A stretch of 64,000 bases of DNA from an uncultured Bacteroidales bacterium (GCA_934728255.1 CAKVEC010000009.1:55615-119614), one strand, 5' to 3'. Shown: positions 53,689 through 61,806, numbered from the stretch's first letter. Numbers and translations are program-made. Notes: generated from the letters alone by a model not told the origin.

Positions 53689-54930
53689 ATGCCATTAAAA
53701 CCCGAAATATGGATAGCACGGCGCCTTTATTTTGCGCAGAATAGCAACCGGGGTGCTGAGGTGCGTTCGTCCCGTCCTGCCGTTCGTGTCGCCCTCGCTG
53801 GTATCATCATCGGCGTGATGGTAATGATCATCACTATCTGCGTCGTGGTCGGATTTAAGCAAACTATCACCGACAAGGTAGCGGGCTTTGGTGCTCATAT
53901 TCAGATAGTTAATTTCGATAACAACAATACCTACGAGATGCAGCCCGTTTTTGTGTCCGATTCTATGCTCACTGCTCTGCGGGCATTCCCCCATGTGGCG
54001 TCCGTTCATACGTTTGCTACCAAACCGGGTATTGTCAAAACCGATGATGCGTTTGCGGGCATTGTTTTCAAAGGTACCGACTACTGGGATTACTTTGCTG
54101 CTAACCTTATCGAAGGTGCGCTGCCGGAGCAACCCAACGATGTGATTATCTCTTCTCTGCAAGCCGGTCAACTCTCGCTCCATGTCGGCGATGTCCTGCT
54201 CAGTTACTTCGTGGACGAATCCGTCCGTGTGCGCAAACTGCATATCTCCGGTATCTACGAGACGGGCTTTGGCGATTTCGACCAACTCTTTGTTCTCGGC
54301 AATCAGGATGTTGTCCGCCGTCTCAATGGCTGGACGGCCGACCAAGTCTCGGGCGTTGAAATCTTAGTGGACAATATCCGTCATCTGGACGAAGTGGCGG
54401 ACAATGTCTATTTCGCTACGGTCAACCATGTGGACTCCGATGGCTACAATCTCTATTATGTCCAAACTCTCCAACAACTCAATCCACAAGTCTTTTCGTG
54501 GCTCGACCTCTTGGATATGAATGTCGTGGTGATTATCGTGCTGATGCTCTGTGTCTCCGGGTTTAGTATCATTTCCGGACTGATTATCCTTATCCTCGAT
54601 AGTATCCGACTCATCGGTGTCCTCAAAGCCCTCGGTGCCAACAACCGGTTTGTGCGTTCTATATTCATTGCCGAGGCAGCAATGCTCATTGGCAAGGGCG
54701 TATTCTGGGGTAATGTCCTTGGCTTGGGGCTCTGTGCCGTACAGTATTTCACTCACCTTTTGCCCCTCGAGGCAGCCACCTACTATGTCAATTACGTGCC
54801 TGTCGCTTTCCCGTGGGGCTGGTGGCTGCTGCTCAATATCGGCACTATCGCCATTTCCTTGCTCGTTATGTTAGCCCCCTCCGCTATCGTAACCCGTATC
54901 TCTCCCGCACGTGTCATGCACTTTGAATAA
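53689..54930 (+). CDS. LolC/LolE-like ABC transporter permease (FtsX domain)
   Basis: Inner-membrane permease of the MacB/LolCE type, probably for release of lipoproteins towards the outer membrane. One N-terminal membrane span (about 30-57: VALAGIIIGVMVMIITICVV), a large periplasmic domain (about 60-265) and three C-terminal spans (about 278-305, 322-350, 370-400) make the FtsX architecture. Typical phrases are FISARRL-like WIARRLYFAQ at the start and LIILILDSIRLIGVLKALGA before span 3; the end VTRISPARVMHFE is typical of LolE-like proteins. No ATPase gene adjoins it, so the LolD-like partner must be elsewhere. Divergent to the small secreted protein, with 24 bases between them. Confidence 0.88.
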   Translation: MPLKPEIWIARRLYFAQNSNRGAEVRSSRPAVRVALAGIIIGVMVMIITICVVVGFKQTITDKVAGFGAHIQIVNFDNNNTYEMQPVFVSDSMLTALRAFPHVASVHTFATKPGIVKTDDAFAGIVFKGTDYWDYFAANLIEGALPEQPNDVIISSLQAGQLSLHVGDVLLSYFVDESVRVRKLHISGIYETGFGDFDQLFVLGNQDVVRRLNGWTADQVSGVEILVDNIRHLDEVADNVYFATVNHVDSDGYNLYYVQTLQQLNPQVFSWLDLLDMNVVVIIVLMLCVSGFSIISGLIILILDSIRLIGVLKALGANNRFVRSIFIAEAAMLIGKGVFWGNVLGLGLCAVQYFTHLLPLEAATYYVNYVPVAFPWGWWLLLNIGTIAISLLVMLAPSAIVTRISPARVMHFE

Positions 54931-54937
54931 GAAAAAA

Positions 54938-54982
54938 GTCCTTATAGTCCTTATAGACCTTAATGTCCTTAAAGTCCTTAAT
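54938..54982. repeat. 9-bp-period intergenic repeat, five units
   Basis: GTCCTTATA, GTCCTTATA, GACCTTAAT, GTCCTTAAA, GTCCTTAAT in strict 9-base register directly after the permease stop. Confidence 0.85.
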
Positions 54983-55049
54983 GGAGAGAATAAAAGAATA
55001 ATTTGGGGTTTTATTTGGAGATGAATAATAAATTTGCATCCGATAATGC

Positions 55050-55104
55050 TTTTAATGGTCAATTAACGGTCATTAATGGAGAATAAATATAAAATTAACG
55101 GAGT
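55050..55104. repeat. Phased array, five 11-bp units before the GSCFA gene
   Basis: TTTTAATGGTC, AATTAACGGTC, ATTAATGGAGA, ATAAATATAAA and ATTAACGGAGT end one base before the ATG at 55106. It is related to the last units of 13489-13653. Confidence 0.8.
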
Positions 55105-55105
55105 C

Positions 55106-56077
55106 ATGAATTTCACTACACCGGTTCATATTCCTGTCGCGGATAAGCATATCGCCTACACGGATCATATCCTCTCGCTCGGTTCATGTTTTGCGGACAA
55201 TATCGCCGCCAAACTTGCCGAGTACTATTTTCAAATCACCGCCAACCCTTTCGGTACGCTCTATAACCCGCTGTCTATTGCCCAAGCCCTCTCTCTGCAG
55301 GAGGCTCCCGAGTTGGTGGAGTGGGGTGGGCTCTTCCATTCGATGTACCACCATGGCTCTTTTTCTTCGCCCGACCGCTGGCAAACCGAGCAGAATATCC
55401 GTCAGAGTATCTCGCTTTTGCAGCGTGCTTTTGCCGAGGCATCGGTGGTCATCATCACTTTCGGTACCGCATGGGTCTATGAGTGGAACGGACAGGTGGT
55501 TGCCAACTGCCACAAGATACCTTCCGACCGCTTTACCCGCCGTCGCCTCTCTGTGGATGAGATCGTCTCTGCTTGGCGACCCATCCTTGCCGCCTATCCC
55601 GACAAGCATTTTATCTTCACCGTCTCCCCAATCCGCCACATCAAGGACGGTCTCCACGAGAACCAACTCTCAAAATCCACATTGTTGTTGGCAATCGACC
55701 AATTAGTAAATCAATGTTCAACTATGGAGGCCCCCCTCTCTTACGGGAGGCCCGCCAACAACGTGCAGCGGGGGGGGGCTGAGGGGGGCGTTGGAGTTTT
55801 CCCCTCCTACGAAATCCTCCTCGATGAACTCCGCGACTACCGTTTTTATGCCGATGATATGCTCCATCCGAGTCCTGTGGCGGTTCAATATATCTGGGAA
55901 CGCTTTGTCGCTACCTATATGTCCGCCTCCACGCAGCAGGAAATGCAGCCTCTTCACCAACTCTATCTCGACCGCCATCATACCCTCCTGCACCCAGACA
56001 CCCCCGCCTCGCAAGCCTTCTTGGCTCATCTATCCCGCCAAACCGCCTGCCTCCGCATCCGCTACCCGTGGATTTGA
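55106..56077 (+). CDS. GSCFA domain-containing protein
   Basis: GSCFA family protein, an SGNH-related fold common in Bacteroidota and named for the motif seen here as ILSLGSCFADNIAAKL (about residues 20-35). Family segments NPFGTLYNPLSI, SSPDRWQTEQNI, VIITFGTAWVYEW, FIFTVSPIRHIKDGLHEN and the Asp-His end YADDMLHPSPVAVQYIWERF are present. The start at 55106 is chosen because upstream codons lie in the intergenic repeat array. About 25 residues (MEAPLSYGRPANNVQRGGAE and on, about 208-232) interrupt the family pattern just before FPSYEILLDELRDYRF; they are encoded by an inverted-repeat insertion (55730-55787). Substrate unknown. Confidence 0.9.
   Translation: MNFTTPVHIPVADKHIAYTDHILSLGSCFADNIAAKLAEYYFQITANPFGTLYNPLSIAQALSLQEAPELVEWGGLFHSMYHHGSFSSPDRWQTEQNIRQSISLLQRAFAEASVVIITFGTAWVYEWNGQVVANCHKIPSDRFTRRRLSVDEIVSAWRPILAAYPDKHFIFTVSPIRHIKDGLHENQLSKSTLLLAIDQLVNQCSTMEAPLSYGRPANNVQRGGAEGGVGVFPSYEILLDELRDYRFYADDMLHPSPVAVQYIWERFVATYMSASTQQEMQPLHQLYLDRHHTLLHPDTPASQAFLAHLSRQTACLRIRYPWI
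55730..55787. repeat. Inverted-repeat insertion within the GSCFA gene
   Basis: Ends GCCCCCCTC (55730-55738) and GAGGGGGGC (55779-55787) are perfect reverse complements. The inside is GC-rich with a run of seven G. It reads through in frame. Confidence 0.75.
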
Positions 56078-56105
56078 AAAAAAATTATGCCGTGGGTTAC
56101 CTTTG
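56074..56105 (+). promoter_or_regulatory. Promoter of the ECF sigma operon
   Basis: TTG at 56074-56076, 21 bases, TACCTTTG at 56098-56105, about 75 bases before the first ATG. It begins inside the stop of the GSCFA gene. Confidence 0.75.
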
Positions 56106-56180
56106 CGTTTTTCATAATCACTATAAGTAGAAGCAAGCAAAAATGCATGCCTATTTACAAACTAAAGAACAATAACGATT

Positions 56181-56552
56181 ATGAAAAAGATGATGATGGC
56201 TCTCGCACTCTGCCTAATGAGTGCAACGATTTTCGCCGATAACCGACAAGTAGCAACCGCCCTCCCCGCAGAGACTCCGACTGTAACGCTTACGCTGGAT
56301 GGGCAGAAACAAACGGTCAAACCGACCAAAGCCGCGGTAAAAGAGGTGGACGACAGCCATGTGCAATGTGTCGTATATGCGGGTAAAGACAATGCTTCCG
56401 TAGTCCTGCCTATCGGCTTCGACAACTTGATGGGCATTGGCTATCGGGTGCTCGAAATGGCTCGCAAAATAAACATTATCTCCGAAGAACAATGGCAAGA
56501 AGTGGTTGGCGAATACCACCGACTCGGGTGTCGTTCTTCATTAGTCCAATAG
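56181..56552 (+). CDS. Small secreted protein of unknown function
   Basis: Not recognised. Signal peptide MKKMMMALALCLMSATIFAD, then about 100 residues with a beta-rich start (TVTLTLDGQKQTVKPTKAAV) and a helical end (LEMARKINIISEEQWQEVVG). It is the first gene of an operon with an ECF sigma factor (3 bases downstream) and a membrane protein. The arrangement suggests an envelope-related role or a signal sensed by this system; that is inference only. Confidence 0.7.
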   Translation: MKKMMMALALCLMSATIFADNRQVATALPAETPTVTLTLDGQKQTVKPTKAAVKEVDDSHVQCVVYAGKDNASVVLPIGFDNLMGIGYRVLEMARKINIISEEQWQEVVGEYHRLGCRSSLVQ

Positions 56553-56555
56553 ATT

Positions 56556-57197
56556 ATGACTGATACCGAAATCATACAAGCATTTCTGACCAATAATCAA
56601 CAGGGGATTCGCCGGGCGTATGACGCCTGGCAATCCTCGTTCCGTTTGTCTGTCTTGTCCCGCACGCGTTTGGACGAGGATTATGTAGAGGACGCCTACC
56701 AGGAGTCTGTCATCCGTCTTCAGCAGCATATCCTGACCGGACGCATAACGGCGGAAAACCTCAGAGCCTCACTCCTAACTTATCTCAAGGATATAGGCTA
56801 CTATGTGGCGCTCGAACTGATTCGTGGCAGACGGGAACTTCCGGAAACATTGTTGCATTCTTCTGCGCCGGACGACGATGACGAGAATACCTACGATTTG
56901 ACGGATGCGGCAAATGAACAGACCCGGCAACAACTGTCGGATGGAGTATACGACCCCATGGATTCCTATTTGGATGAGGAGCGCGAACGAGTGGTGCGTG
57001 AGCAGGTCATGCGTATTGGCAAACCCTGCGCACCGCTGTTGTTAGGATTCTTTTGGGAAGAGAAATCCATGGACAAACTCGCCATCGAATTGGGCTATAG
57101 CAATGCGGACAGTGCCAAGTCGCAGAAAGCAAAATGTATGAAAAAGGTGACTAATTATGTGAAACAAAATCTGATTGCTCTCGGATATGGATACTAA
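56556..57197 (+). CDS. ECF-type RNA polymerase sigma factor
   Basis: Sigma-70 family factor of the extracytoplasmic-function type, 213 residues. Region 2 is at about 20-105 (LDEDYVEDAYQESVIRLQQH is the core-binding helix; YLKDIGYYVALELIRGRRE reads as region 2.4). Region 4 is at about 145-205, with the helix-turn-helix FFWEEKSMDKLAIELGYSNA. An acidic linker (SAPDDDDENTYDLTDAA) joins the two. This divergent type is common in Bacteroidales. The next gene overlaps it by 11 bases and encodes a membrane protein that could be its anti-sigma partner. Confidence 0.88.
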   Translation: MTDTEIIQAFLTNNQQGIRRAYDAWQSSFRLSVLSRTRLDEDYVEDAYQESVIRLQQHILTGRITAENLRASLLTYLKDIGYYVALELIRGRRELPETLLHSSAPDDDDENTYDLTDAANEQTRQQLSDGVYDPMDSYLDEERERVVREQVMRIGKPCAPLLLGFFWEEKSMDKLAIELGYSNADSAKSQKAKCMKKVTNYVKQNLIALGYGY

Positions 57198-57837
57198 ATT
57201 TGATAACGAAAAACTGGAGAAGGATATTATCCGTGCATTTCAGGCACGCGGACTCCGCGAACAAATGCAACAATGGGAAGAAGAGAAGCGTCTGAAGCAG
57301 CAAAAGTCCCAACCGACTGTGCGTCCGCTATGGCATCGACTGCGCAAGGTGGTCTATCCTCTTGCGGTGGCGGCTATGCTCTGTGGTGTGGTATATATTG
57401 CCGTGCCGGCTTCCACGTGGCACTATGCCTACCGTGTGGCGCAGCGTGAGTATGCGCATTTCTTCCGGCAGGAACCCGCATATCAAAACTCGTCAGAGGT
57501 ATTGCTGGCATTGGCTTCTAATAGTATTGAAGAGATCGCCACCCGCAACCGGAACAGCCACATCCTCGGTCATGATGATCCTATGCTGGAAGTGGTGACG
57601 GAAATGAATGCAGGACACTATCGCGCGGCACAGAGCATTCTTGACGATATCCAATCTGCCACGGATGAGTCCAATCCGCGTTATAACGAGATTATGGACG
57701 ATGTGGATTATCTGTATGCGCTCTGCGAACTGGGGCGAGGGCAGCGTCAAAAAGCATATCGCCAACTCTCCGTTATTTCCGCCTCCCATAGCCGCCACGC
57801 ACATCAAGCAACCGAATTGCTGAAACATTTTAAGTGA
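57187..57837 (+). CDS. Single-span membrane protein, possible anti-sigma partner with TPR-like domain
   Basis: Cytoplasmic N terminus of about 55 residues, rich in charged helices (EKDIIRAFQARGLREQMQQW), one membrane segment (about 58-80: VVYPLAVAAMLCGVVYIAVP) and a periplasmic helical part with TPR-like repeats (about 140-216, MNAGHYRAAQSILDDIQSA and YALCELGRGQRQKAYRQLSV). ATG 57187 starts within the sigma gene; an in-frame TTG at 57175 is less likely. Translational coupling and the cytosolic-TM-periplasmic layout suggest control of the sigma factor, but no classical zinc-binding anti-sigma motif is present. Confidence 0.75.
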   Translation: MDTKFDNEKLEKDIIRAFQARGLREQMQQWEEEKRLKQQKSQPTVRPLWHRLRKVVYPLAVAAMLCGVVYIAVPASTWHYAYRVAQREYAHFFRQEPAYQNSSEVLLALASNSIEEIATRNRNSHILGHDDPMLEVVTEMNAGHYRAAQSILDDIQSATDESNPRYNEIMDDVDYLYALCELGRGQRQKAYRQLSVISASHSRHAHQATELLKHFK

Positions 57838-57920
57838 TAGTATATATAGTCTCTACCTCTCAACCCCTCCGCCCTTTCTGCTCACCTTACTAATACTTTA
57901 TACTATTAGGTCTATGTCAT

Positions 57921-57964
57921 TATCGGGTGATTATCGGGTGATTATCGGGTGATTATCGGGTGAT
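57921..57964. repeat. Phased array, four identical 11-bp units
   Basis: Four perfect TATCGGGTGAT units, then a diverged one (TAACGGGTTGT), after the lead-in AGGTCTATGTCAT (57908-57920). It lies in the 388-base gap 57838-58225. Confidence 0.88.
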
Positions 57965-58008
57965 TAACGGGTTGTTCCTTATAGGATGCTTATAGAATAA
58001 GCCCGTTC

Positions 58009-58063
58009 GGCAGATAGTGGCGTCAAAGCACTGCTTTGTGCGTAGCACACACCACTATCTGCC
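58009..58063. other. Long intergenic hairpin
   Basis: GGCAGATAGTGG (58009-58020) pairs perfectly with CCACTATCTGCC (58052-58063); inside is a second dyad CAAAGCA/TGCTTTG (58024-58038). There is no T-run. It could be an RNA element or repeat relic between two transcription units. Confidence 0.6.
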
Positions 58064-58109
58064 GCCAACGTTACCCTCAAAAATCTGCCAGGCAAAAATG
58101 TGCACGCTA

Positions 58110-58140
58110 TTGCGTGAATGCAGAAAAAGCACTACCTTTG
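58110..58140 (+). promoter_or_regulatory. Promoter of the DnaB-like gene
   Basis: TTG at 58110-58112, 20 bases, TACCTTTG at 58133-58140. The leader is about 80 bases. Confidence 0.78.
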
Positions 58141-58225
58141 CGACAACTTTTAAGCCGTCCTGTACATTAACATAGTTGCGCCTGCCAAATATCGCAACAT
58201 TTTAGTACCTTATAAATATATAAAT

Positions 58226-58876
58226 ATGAACACAGATTCATTCCAAGTCATTCCTACTCATTTTGAGCACTTTGATCGTTTCCTCAACGGAGGACTTCCG
58301 GTCGGGAAACTGACATTTCTTGCCGGTCGCTCTGCTATCGGCGTAACGCAGTTTGGACTGTCTCTGGCTGCTAATATCGCCGGAAGCGGGCAATATGTGG
58401 GATTTTTCTCTCAGACAATGCTAAAACATCTCTTGGAAAAGAGACTGCAAATAATGGAAGAAACAGACGTTGCTAAGTGTATTTTGCTGGATGATACTTT
58501 GTTCTACTATGCCCCGGATGAATGGATAAAACATATTATGGATATGGTTCAAAAGCCTTATGAGGTGAAATGTATTGTGGTTGACGATTTTTACGTGTTA
58601 GGACGGCGAGATTGCAAGACAGCAGAACTTTGGAAAAAGCGTTCTGAAGGAATTATTTCTGAGGAAACCTATTGGCAGGAATATCCTGCTGCACGCAATT
58701 TTGATACGGCAGGGACGGCTTCTTTCTTGCAGAATTTAGCAAAAGAGTTGAATATCGCTATACTCGTGGGTTGCCATCATAACAGGTTTATTCAATCAGA
58801 TACAACACATATACCAACGCTCAAAAAACTATGGGATTCTTCAGCCATAATACCATTTGCAGACAGGATTCTGTAA
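58226..58876 (+). CDS. DnaB C-terminal-like RecA-fold protein without Walker A lysine, truncated by frameshift
   Basis: Stand-alone homolog of the C-terminal ATPase domain of replicative helicase DnaB, with no N-terminal primase-binding domain. Matching blocks are FDRFLNGGLPVGKLTFLAGR, the Walker A position GRSAIGVTQFGL (DnaB usually G..SMGKT; here valine replaces the lysine), Walker B IVVDDFYVL, ILVGCHHNR in place of the sensor loop and LKKLWDSSAIIPFADRIL. The loss of the lysine argues against normal ATP hydrolysis. The frame ends at TAA 58874-58876, exactly where DnaB proteins continue with LYR..YY. One base out of frame, NLYRSDYYRS follows and runs to 59042, so the gene has one extra base here, or the sequence has an error. 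Confidence 0.75.
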   Translation: MNTDSFQVIPTHFEHFDRFLNGGLPVGKLTFLAGRSAIGVTQFGLSLAANIAGSGQYVGFFSQTMLKHLLEKRLQIMEETDVAKCILLDDTLFYYAPDEWIKHIMDMVQKPYEVKCIVVDDFYVLGRRDCKTAELWKKRSEGIISEETYWQEYPAARNFDTAGTASFLQNLAKELNIAILVGCHHNRFIQSDTTHIPTLKKLWDSSAIIPFADRIL

Positions 58877-59042
58877 TCTCTATCGCTCAGACTATTATCG
58901 GTCGCCTTCGGGCTATTATCGGTTGGATTGTGATAAGTTTCCGGACGAAGGATATGCTCAAATCGGCTACCTCTATCCGGAAAACCCGCAAATATGCGTA
59001 CTCCACCACGATGCAAAACATCTCAAATTCACCGACAGATAA
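58875..59042 (+). pseudogene. Frameshifted C-terminal part of the DnaB-like gene
   Basis: In the frame one base ahead of the gene at 58226, AAT at 58875 starts NLYRSDYYRSPSGYYRL and continues to a stop at 59040-59042. LYRSDYY matches the L(L)YR.(D/E)YY segment of DnaB family proteins that directly follows the ADR(V/I)L motif. Removing a single T at 58874 would restore a product of about 271 residues. Whether this is real decay, a programmed event or an error cannot be decided here. Confidence 0.6.
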
Positions 59043-59083
59043 CACGTCCTCTCTTGACGAAGCATAATCTGCCATCTCTCGTT

Positions 59084-59102
59084 GCGGGCTTGCCAAGCCC
59101 GC
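59084..59102. repeat. Dispersed palindrome GCGGGCTT-GCC-AAGCCCGC, copy 2
   Basis: Identical to 26117-26135. Between the DnaB-like remnant and the LRR-exonuclease gene. Confidence 0.75.
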
Positions 59103-59190
59103 TTCCTGCTATCTCCTGCGGAATATGCACAACGATTATTTGTGCATTTCTTTATAGCCAAATATAACAACCACCTATATCACATCACTT

Positions 59191-61806
59191 ATGGAAAGAG
59201 TACTCATCAACGGAATCAACTACGAGTTAGATCCCTCCTACCAAACCGCAACTGTCTGCTCTCTGGGCAATGGCATCAAATATCAAGGCAATATAGTCAT
59301 CCCCTCTTCCGTATCTCATAATGGCATATCATATAGCGTAACGAGTATTGGAGATTGGGCTTTCTATGGTTGCACAGGTCTTACTGCCATTACGATGCCT
59401 TATAGTGTAACGAGTATCGGAAGTTGGGCTTTTAGGGATTGCACAGGTCTGACCTCTATCGAAATCCCCAATAGCGTAACGAGTATCGGAAGTTGGGCTT
59501 TCTCGGATTGCACGGGTCTGACTTCTATCGAAATCCCCAACAGCGTAACGAGTATTGGAATTTCCGCTTTCTATGGTTGCGCAGGTCTGACCTCTATCGC
59601 AATCCCCAATAGCGTAACGAGTATTGGAGATTGGGCTTTCTCGGATTGCACGGGTCTGACTTCTATCGAAATTCCCAATAGCGTAACAAGTATTGGAGGA
59701 TATTCGTTTTTTGGTGGTGCTTTCTCTGGTTGCACGGGTCTGACCTCTATCGAAATTCCCAATAGCGTAACGAGTATTGAAAGTGAGGCTTTCATGGATT
59801 GCACGGGTCTGACCTCCATCGAAATCCCCGATAGCGTAACGAGTATTGAAGGTGGGGCTTTCGCCGGTTGCAAAGGTTTGACCTCTATCGAAATCCCCAA
59901 TAGCGTAACGAGTATTGGACGTTTTGCTTTCTCTGGTTGCACTGGTCTAACTGACATTACGATTCCGGATAGTGTAACGAGCATTGAAAGTGGTGCTTTC
60001 GAGAATACATATTGGTATAATAATCTTCCGGATGGGTTGGTATATATCAATAATGTATTATATGCCTATAAGGGAAAGATGCCATCCAATACAACTATTG
60101 TCATAAGAAAGGGGACTATAAGTATCAGTTCGGGGGCTTTCGCCGGTTGCAAAGGTTTGACCTCCATCGAAATTCCCAATAGCGTAACGAGTATTGGATG
60201 GAGGGCTTTCGCTGATTGCACAGGTCTGACCTCAATCGAAATCCCCGATAGCGTAACGAGTATTTGGAGTTTTGCTTTCGAGGGTTGCAAAGGTTTGACC
60301 TCTATCGAAATTCCCAATAGCGTAACGAGCATTGGAGATTATGCTTTCTCAGGTTGCACAGGTCTTACTGCCATTACGATTCCTGATAGTGTAACGAGCA
60401 TTGGAAGTGGTGCTTTCGAAGATTGCGAGAAATTACAGGTTATCCGCGTTCCTAAAGGCAAAAAAACTATCTTTTGTGAGGATGACCTCCGTGCACTTCA
60501 AGACAAAATCATTGAATATAAGGAATCCCTTATTGGTGACATTCAATACGAATTAGATGACAATTTTACTGCCGTTGTTTGTGCTAAAAACGAAAAATAT
60601 GCGGGCAATGTAGTGATACCATCTCGCGTGGAGCAACAAGGCAATATCTACACAATAGACCGCATAGCACAAGGTGCATTCAGGGATTGCTACGACCTGA
60701 CTTCCATTACATTGCCTAAGTCTATCAACAAGATAGGACAAGATGTTTTCTCTGGTTGCGAAAACCTGCAGGTTATCCGTGTTCCGCAGGGGATGACCGA
60801 TGCTTTCTGCAAAATGGGTTTGGAGCCATGGCGCGATAATATAGTGGAACCCTGTCAGGAGGAATACACCATTCTGCTCAATATAGCCCGTGGTTACGAA
60901 CTCGGTATCGGTATGGCACGCAATCTTGCGCAAGCCGTCCTTTGCTACGTACAGGCTGCCGACAAAGGTTGTGCGGAGGCGGCTTATCATCTCGGCGAAC
61001 TCTATGAATCGGGCCACGGACTTCCGCAAGATTATCGGCAGGCAGCGGACTGGTTTGCCAAGTCTGCCCAACTATATCACCCCAATGGTGAAGCACGCCG
61101 CCAAGCCTGTCTCCGTATGATTGAGGAAGAGAATGTGCGACTATCTGCTCTCCAAGAGGAGCAACGCCTCGCCCGACAAACACAACTCGTTCAACGGGCA
61201 GCAGCACAGAAACCGCAGAAGACCATTCTTTTCTTTGATACCGAAACCAACGGACTGCCGGGCAACTATAAGTTGGGCTACACTGCCACGTCCAACTGGC
61301 CGCGTCTTATCCAACTCGGTTGGATTATCACCGACGAATTGGGCAATGTTTTGAAGCGCAAAAGCCAACTCATCTACCCGCAGTCGTTCACCATCGATGC
61401 CGAGGTTACCCGCCTTACAGGTATCACTACCGCCGAGGCACAGCGCAATGGCGTTTGTTTACAGGATATATTACCCGAATTTATGGCAGATGTGGAATCG
61501 GTTTCTTTGTTGGTTGGACACAACGTGGATTTCGATATGCACATCATCGGTTGCGAACTCTATCGCCAAGGAATGGATTATCGCCCGTTGGTAAGCAAAC
61601 CGACGGTTTGTACAATGGTACGCAGTACGGATTTTTGTGCATTGCCGAGCAAAAGCAAGTTCTATTCGGGGTATAAGTATCCTACTCTGACGGAACTTTA
61701 TACCAAACTCTTCGGTCATACCTTCTCGGGTGCCCACGACGCCCTCTCTGACATCACCGCCACCAAAGACTGCTATTTCGAACTCCTCCGCCGCGGTATT
61801 ATATAG
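59191..61806 (+). CDS. BspA-type LRR - Sel1-like - DnaQ-type exonuclease fusion protein
   Basis: An unusual 871-residue protein with no signal peptide, so probably cytoplasmic. Residues about 45-440 hold some 15 LRR_5/BspA repeats of 23 residues (VTSIGSWAFSDCTGLTSIEI type). A second cap-like segment and more LRR follow to about 550. Sel1/TPR-like repeats (about 560-640: ARGYELGIGMARNLAQAVLC, AAYHLGELYESGHGLPQDYR) and a short coiled coil precede a DEDDh 3'-5' exonuclease domain (about 672-871). Its catalytic residues are all visible: FDTETNG (about 680), VGHNVDFD (about 775) and HDALSD (about 849). BspA repeats normally occur in exported proteins, so their joining to a nuclease inside the cell suggests a recognition module coupled to a nuclease. 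Unknown function; no clear promoter was found upstream. Confidence 0.88.
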   Translation: MERVLINGINYELDPSYQTATVCSLGNGIKYQGNIVIPSSVSHNGISYSVTSIGDWAFYGCTGLTAITMPYSVTSIGSWAFRDCTGLTSIEIPNSVTSIGSWAFSDCTGLTSIEIPNSVTSIGISAFYGCAGLTSIAIPNSVTSIGDWAFSDCTGLTSIEIPNSVTSIGGYSFFGGAFSGCTGLTSIEIPNSVTSIESEAFMDCTGLTSIEIPDSVTSIEGGAFAGCKGLTSIEIPNSVTSIGRFAFSGCTGLTDITIPDSVTSIESGAFENTYWYNNLPDGLVYINNVLYAYKGKMPSNTTIVIRKGTISISSGAFAGCKGLTSIEIPNSVTSIGWRAFADCTGLTSIEIPDSVTSIWSFAFEGCKGLTSIEIPNSVTSIGDYAFSGCTGLTAITIPDSVTSIGSGAFEDCEKLQVIRVPKGKKTIFCEDDLRALQDKIIEYKESLIGDIQYELDDNFTAVVCAKNEKYAGNVVIPSRVEQQGNIYTIDRIAQGAFRDCYDLTSITLPKSINKIGQDVFSGCENLQVIRVPQGMTDAFCKMGLEPWRDNIVEPCQEEYTILLNIARGYELGIGMARNLAQAVLCYVQAADKGCAEAAYHLGELYESGHGLPQDYRQAADWFAKSAQLYHPNGEARRQACLRMIEEENVRLSALQEEQRLARQTQLVQRAAAQKPQKTILFFDTETNGLPGNYKLGYTATSNWPRLIQLGWIITDELGNVLKRKSQLIYPQSFTIDAEVTRLTGITTAEAQRNGVCLQDILPEFMADVESVSLLVGHNVDFDMHIIGCELYRQGMDYRPLVSKPTVCTMVRSTDFCALPSKSKFYSGYKYPTLTELYTKLFGHTFSGAHDALSDITATKDCYFELLRRGII
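59337..60430 (+). repeat. 69-bp tandem coding repeats (LRR array)
   Basis: About 15 units of 69 bases with near-identical blocks such as ATCGAAATCCCCAATAGCGT and GCGTAACGAGTAT, interrupted by one longer unit at about 59690-59740 and by a non-LRR loop at 60000-60130. The DNA identity suggests recent expansion or gene conversion. Confidence 0.85.

Noticed and set aside
57921..57964. CRISPR array
   Set aside because: Units of 11 bases follow each other directly with no unique spacers, and no cas genes are in the window.
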